Shown here: in pieces, positions 6,811-8,052 of the stretch
How positions within the stretch are numbered: the first letter of the stretch is position 1
How the letters are laid out: each line of letters begins with the position of its first letter
Assembly (NCBI GenBank): GCA_016783985.1
Contig: JADHVM010000034.1
Span: forward strand, 1-8,052
Length of the DNA stretch: 8,052 nucleotides
Direction of reading: 5' to 3'
Source: Actinomycetota bacterium
Lineage (GTDB): Bacteria; Actinomycetota; Humimicrobiia; Humimicrobiales; Humimicrobiaceae
Notes under the pieces: model-generated
Seen by the model: only the letters and a program-made list of their open reading frames with translations
Told to the model about the DNA's origin: nothing
Databases searched by the model: none
Made by a program: the position numbers and the translations under genes

Positions 6811-7066
6811 ATTTAGCTTTTATTATGAGTATATTTATAAAAATTATATCAACTCTACACATTATATTATATTAATAATAATAAACAATTGCAATTCAGA
6901 CAGTGGAAGTCCATCAGCAGGCAAGATACCAGGAAACCAACTCTTTTTATAATATCAAGCTGACAAAAGATGGATCATTTTAAAAATATTTTGGAGATAC
7001 TGGTAAAAAAATGACAATCAGATAAAAAAAGGGATAGACTGGTCAGGGACTTGATTTAAAATTATT
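6811..7066. other. AT-rich intergenic region upstream of the metallopeptidase gene
   Basis: There is no gene I can support here. Next to the metallopeptidase start, 6811-6900 is extremely AT-rich; on the minus strand it contains several TATAAT-like boxes, so a promoter is likely, but no -35 element stands out. A short patch at 6884-6955 is less AT-rich and could be a gene scrap, but it gives no recognisable peptide in any frame. Confidence 0.4.
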
Positions 7067-7092
7067 AAAAAAATTGTGATAGCTTCCACAAT
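7067..7092 (-). terminator. Intrinsic terminator after the hsdM fragment
   Basis: Read on the minus strand, ATTGTG pairs with CACAAT (7073-7092), with an extra G-T pair possible inside and a loop of 6-8 bases, followed directly by a run of seven T (7067-7073 as A on the plus strand). The stem is short and AT-rich, so it would be weak. It lies just past the TAG stop of the hsdM fragment in the right orientation. Confidence 0.5.
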
Positions 7093-7095
7093 ATC

Positions 7096-7368
7096 CTATC
7101 TAAGGAGGCCCCCTGTTCCAGGCTTTGATTCTTTTGGTATATAGAAGGTCTCATATATTGTAGAATCTTCAAGGATTTTATTTATATCTTTAGCTAAAAA
7201 CTTTTTTCTTTTCTTTTCCTTTTCACTGGCAAATACATCATTCATTCTCTTTAAAAATAGCATACCAAAAATATAATCTTTATATTCTGCAGCATTAAGC
7301 TCACCACGCAGTATATCTGCTGCTTTCCATAGAGTTGATTCTAATTTTTGAAGTGTTACCTTTCCCAT
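7096..7368 (-). pseudogene. hsdM: N-terminal fragment of a type I restriction-modification methyltransferase subunit (HsdM)
   Basis: The 90-codon frame starts [20 protein letters not shown] and continues [26 protein letters not shown]. This is the highly conserved opening of HsdM (N12 helical domain), the subunit that methylates adenine in the recognition site of type I systems. Family similarity holds to about residue 80 ([10 protein letters not shown]), then breaks: the last ten residues to TAG at 7096-7098 do not belong. Full HsdM is about 500 residues, so the SAM-binding and NPPY catalytic domain is missing, and no hsdS or hsdR follows. A good ribosome binding site precedes the start, so the fragment may still be translated, but it cannot methylate DNA. 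Confidence 0.82.
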
Positions 7369-7377
7369 ATAATTTAA

Positions 7378-7383
7378 TCCTTT
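7378..7383 (-). promoter_or_regulatory. Ribosome binding site of the hsdM fragment
   Basis: AAAGGA on the minus strand lies nine bases before ATG 7366-7368. It is the clearest Shine-Dalgarno-like site in the window and supports this start. A TATAAT box lies further up at 7407-7412 (minus strand), without a convincing -35 partner. Confidence 0.6.
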
Positions 7384-7489
7384 AAGTTTATTGGCATCTT
7401 ATTAACATTATAATAATATTAAATTACTTCCTATTCTAATTAATATATTTTTGAAGAAATTTTAATGCTAACCCTCTCTTTAATCTCTC

Positions 7490-7768
7490 ATGATAAAACT
7501 GATTCTGAAGATGCTTTTAGCTAAAGGCCTTATCACAGAAAGGGTTGTAGAGTTAATTTTTTCCTGGCGACACTCCGGCTTTGGAGTATATTGCAGAAAG
7601 AGAATAAATCCAAAAGAGGCCAGGCCTCCCAGGATAAACACTTCCTCAGATGAGTTTGATGATTATATCCTTATATGAATATATAGACTGTGACCATGTG
7701 TGCTAAGTTGATTGTAAGGCTGCAGGATATTTGGCTGCCATAAAACTGGCCTGGATATGATATTTTAC
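7490..7768 (+). mobile_element. Internally deleted IS91-type element, copy B
   Basis: The first block (about 7490-7622) matches copy A from KMLLxKGLI through WRHSGFGVYCxKRINP. It then jumps directly to PPRINTxxDEFDDYI, which in copy A lies about 450 bases further on. The transposase core with the ARY tyrosine block and the zinc knuckle are therefore deleted. The breakpoints in copy A (about 2917 and 3369) both carry AGATC, so slippage or recombination between short repeats is plausible, although copy B lacks the ATC at the join. A further small deletion near 7670 shifts the frame, giving a 62-codon frame from ATG 7490 to TGA 7678. The conserved 3' block continues through a TAA at 7704-7706 to about 7768. 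It can make no active transposase and would have to move by help in trans, if at all. Confidence 0.75.
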
Positions 7769-8052
7769 TTTTTCATTGATGATTTTTTTATTGTCTACCC
7801 TAATATCATGTTTCTAAACACTTCTTGAAGTAGATTATGGTGATTATCAGTTATTATTTCTACTTGATACTTCGGTGGTCCAAAAGTAAGTTCTTGTAAA
7901 TTAGAATACAATACTGCAGCCAATATACCTAAGGTACTAGTTTTTTCCCTGCATTCTTATAGTTATAATCCTGTCTCTTAAATTATAATCTTTGCTAATT
8001 TCCACCTGCTTTGGTCTTAGTTTTTCCTTTGCTATTTTCTCTAATGGACTGC
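7703..8052 (-). pseudogene. Unknown broken gene convergent with the IS91-type element, copy B (runs off window)
   Basis: This is the relative of the gene at 3447-3856, in the same place and orientation. From the window edge the minus strand reads SPLEKIAKEKLRPKQVEI then SKDYNLRDRIITIRM and stops at a TAG. A second frame reads STLGILAAVLYSNLQELTFG, PPKYQVEIITDNHHNLLQEV, to a TAG; a third reads DIRVDNKKIINEKVKYHIQ then FMAAKYPAALQST, ending at TAG 7703-7705. Matching landmarks with copy A are VKEKL/AKEKL, EVHKHY/EISKDY, GSPDYQ/GPPKYQ, MIL and MAAKYPAALQST. Copy B has about 40 extra bases before YSNLQ, possibly a small insertion. It is clearly broken by at least two frame changes. The family is not recognised, and the start lies outside the window. 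Confidence 0.5.

Noticed and set aside
6206..6952. 248-codon open frame on the plus strand
   Set aside because: It lies opposite the zinc-ribbon/IPT part of the metallopeptidase gene; serine/isoleucine/phenylalanine-rich composition and no domain sense. It is a shadow frame.
1..8052. CRISPR arrays, tRNA or rRNA genes
   Set aside because: No regularly spaced repeats and no tRNA cloverleaf or rRNA sequence were seen on reading both strands.

Overview
The window is an AT-rich (about 30% GC), debris-filled accessory region. It holds one large intact gene, one intact two-gene module and many broken genes. Three signals favour a bacterium: a near-perfect sigma-70-type promoter (TTGACA, 17-base gap, TATACT) at 1251-1279, a purine-rich ribosome binding site before the hsdM fragment, and a hairpin-plus-T-run terminator on the minus strand. 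The gene families (zinc-ribbon/PKD surface proteins, HEPN-nucleotidyltransferase pairs, DUF4143 ATPases, IS91-type transposases, type I restriction) suit a low-GC anaerobe such as a clostridium-like organism. An archaeon is not excluded, and I cannot name a genus.

Layout. Positions 2-804 carry C-terminal pieces of two different DUF4143-type AAA ATPases in tandem; the first is cut by the window edge and the second is decayed. Positions 840-1190 hold an unrecognised broken reading frame. Positions 1251-2349 are a complete toxin-antitoxin-like operon: a strong promoter overlapped by two near-palindromic operator sites, a winged-helix plus minimal nucleotidyltransferase protein, and one base later a HEPN-family protein. 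Converging on it is the first 30 codons of a Fic-family gene (minus strand, 2408-2500). Positions 2642-3450 are a decayed IS91-type transposase. It meets a broken minus-strand gene (3447-3856) tail to tail, with overlapping stop codons. Positions 3937-6810 (minus) encode an intact 957-residue membrane-anchored protein: two zinc ribbons, one membrane helix, an IPT/TIG fold, a ZU5-like region, a HEFFH metallopeptidase and two PKD domains. Positions 7096-7368 (minus) are an N-terminal stub of HsdM with its own ribosome binding site and terminator. Positions 7490-7768 are a second, internally deleted copy of the IS91-type element, again meeting a minus-strand relative of the 3447-3856 gene (7703-8052, running off the window).

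How it fits together. The region looks like a defence-island graveyard: remnants of restriction, Fic, DUF4143 and transposon genes around one live-looking HEPN/nucleotidyltransferase module and one large surface protease. The protease gene has a two-part base composition, AT-rich over the zinc-ribbon/membrane part and clearly richer in GC over the adjoining ectodomain, and lies between the two IS91-type copies. The most unusual item is the repeated pair of IS91-type transposase plus unknown convergent gene. It appears twice, and the transposase end and the last codons of the partner gene share the same conserved DNA.
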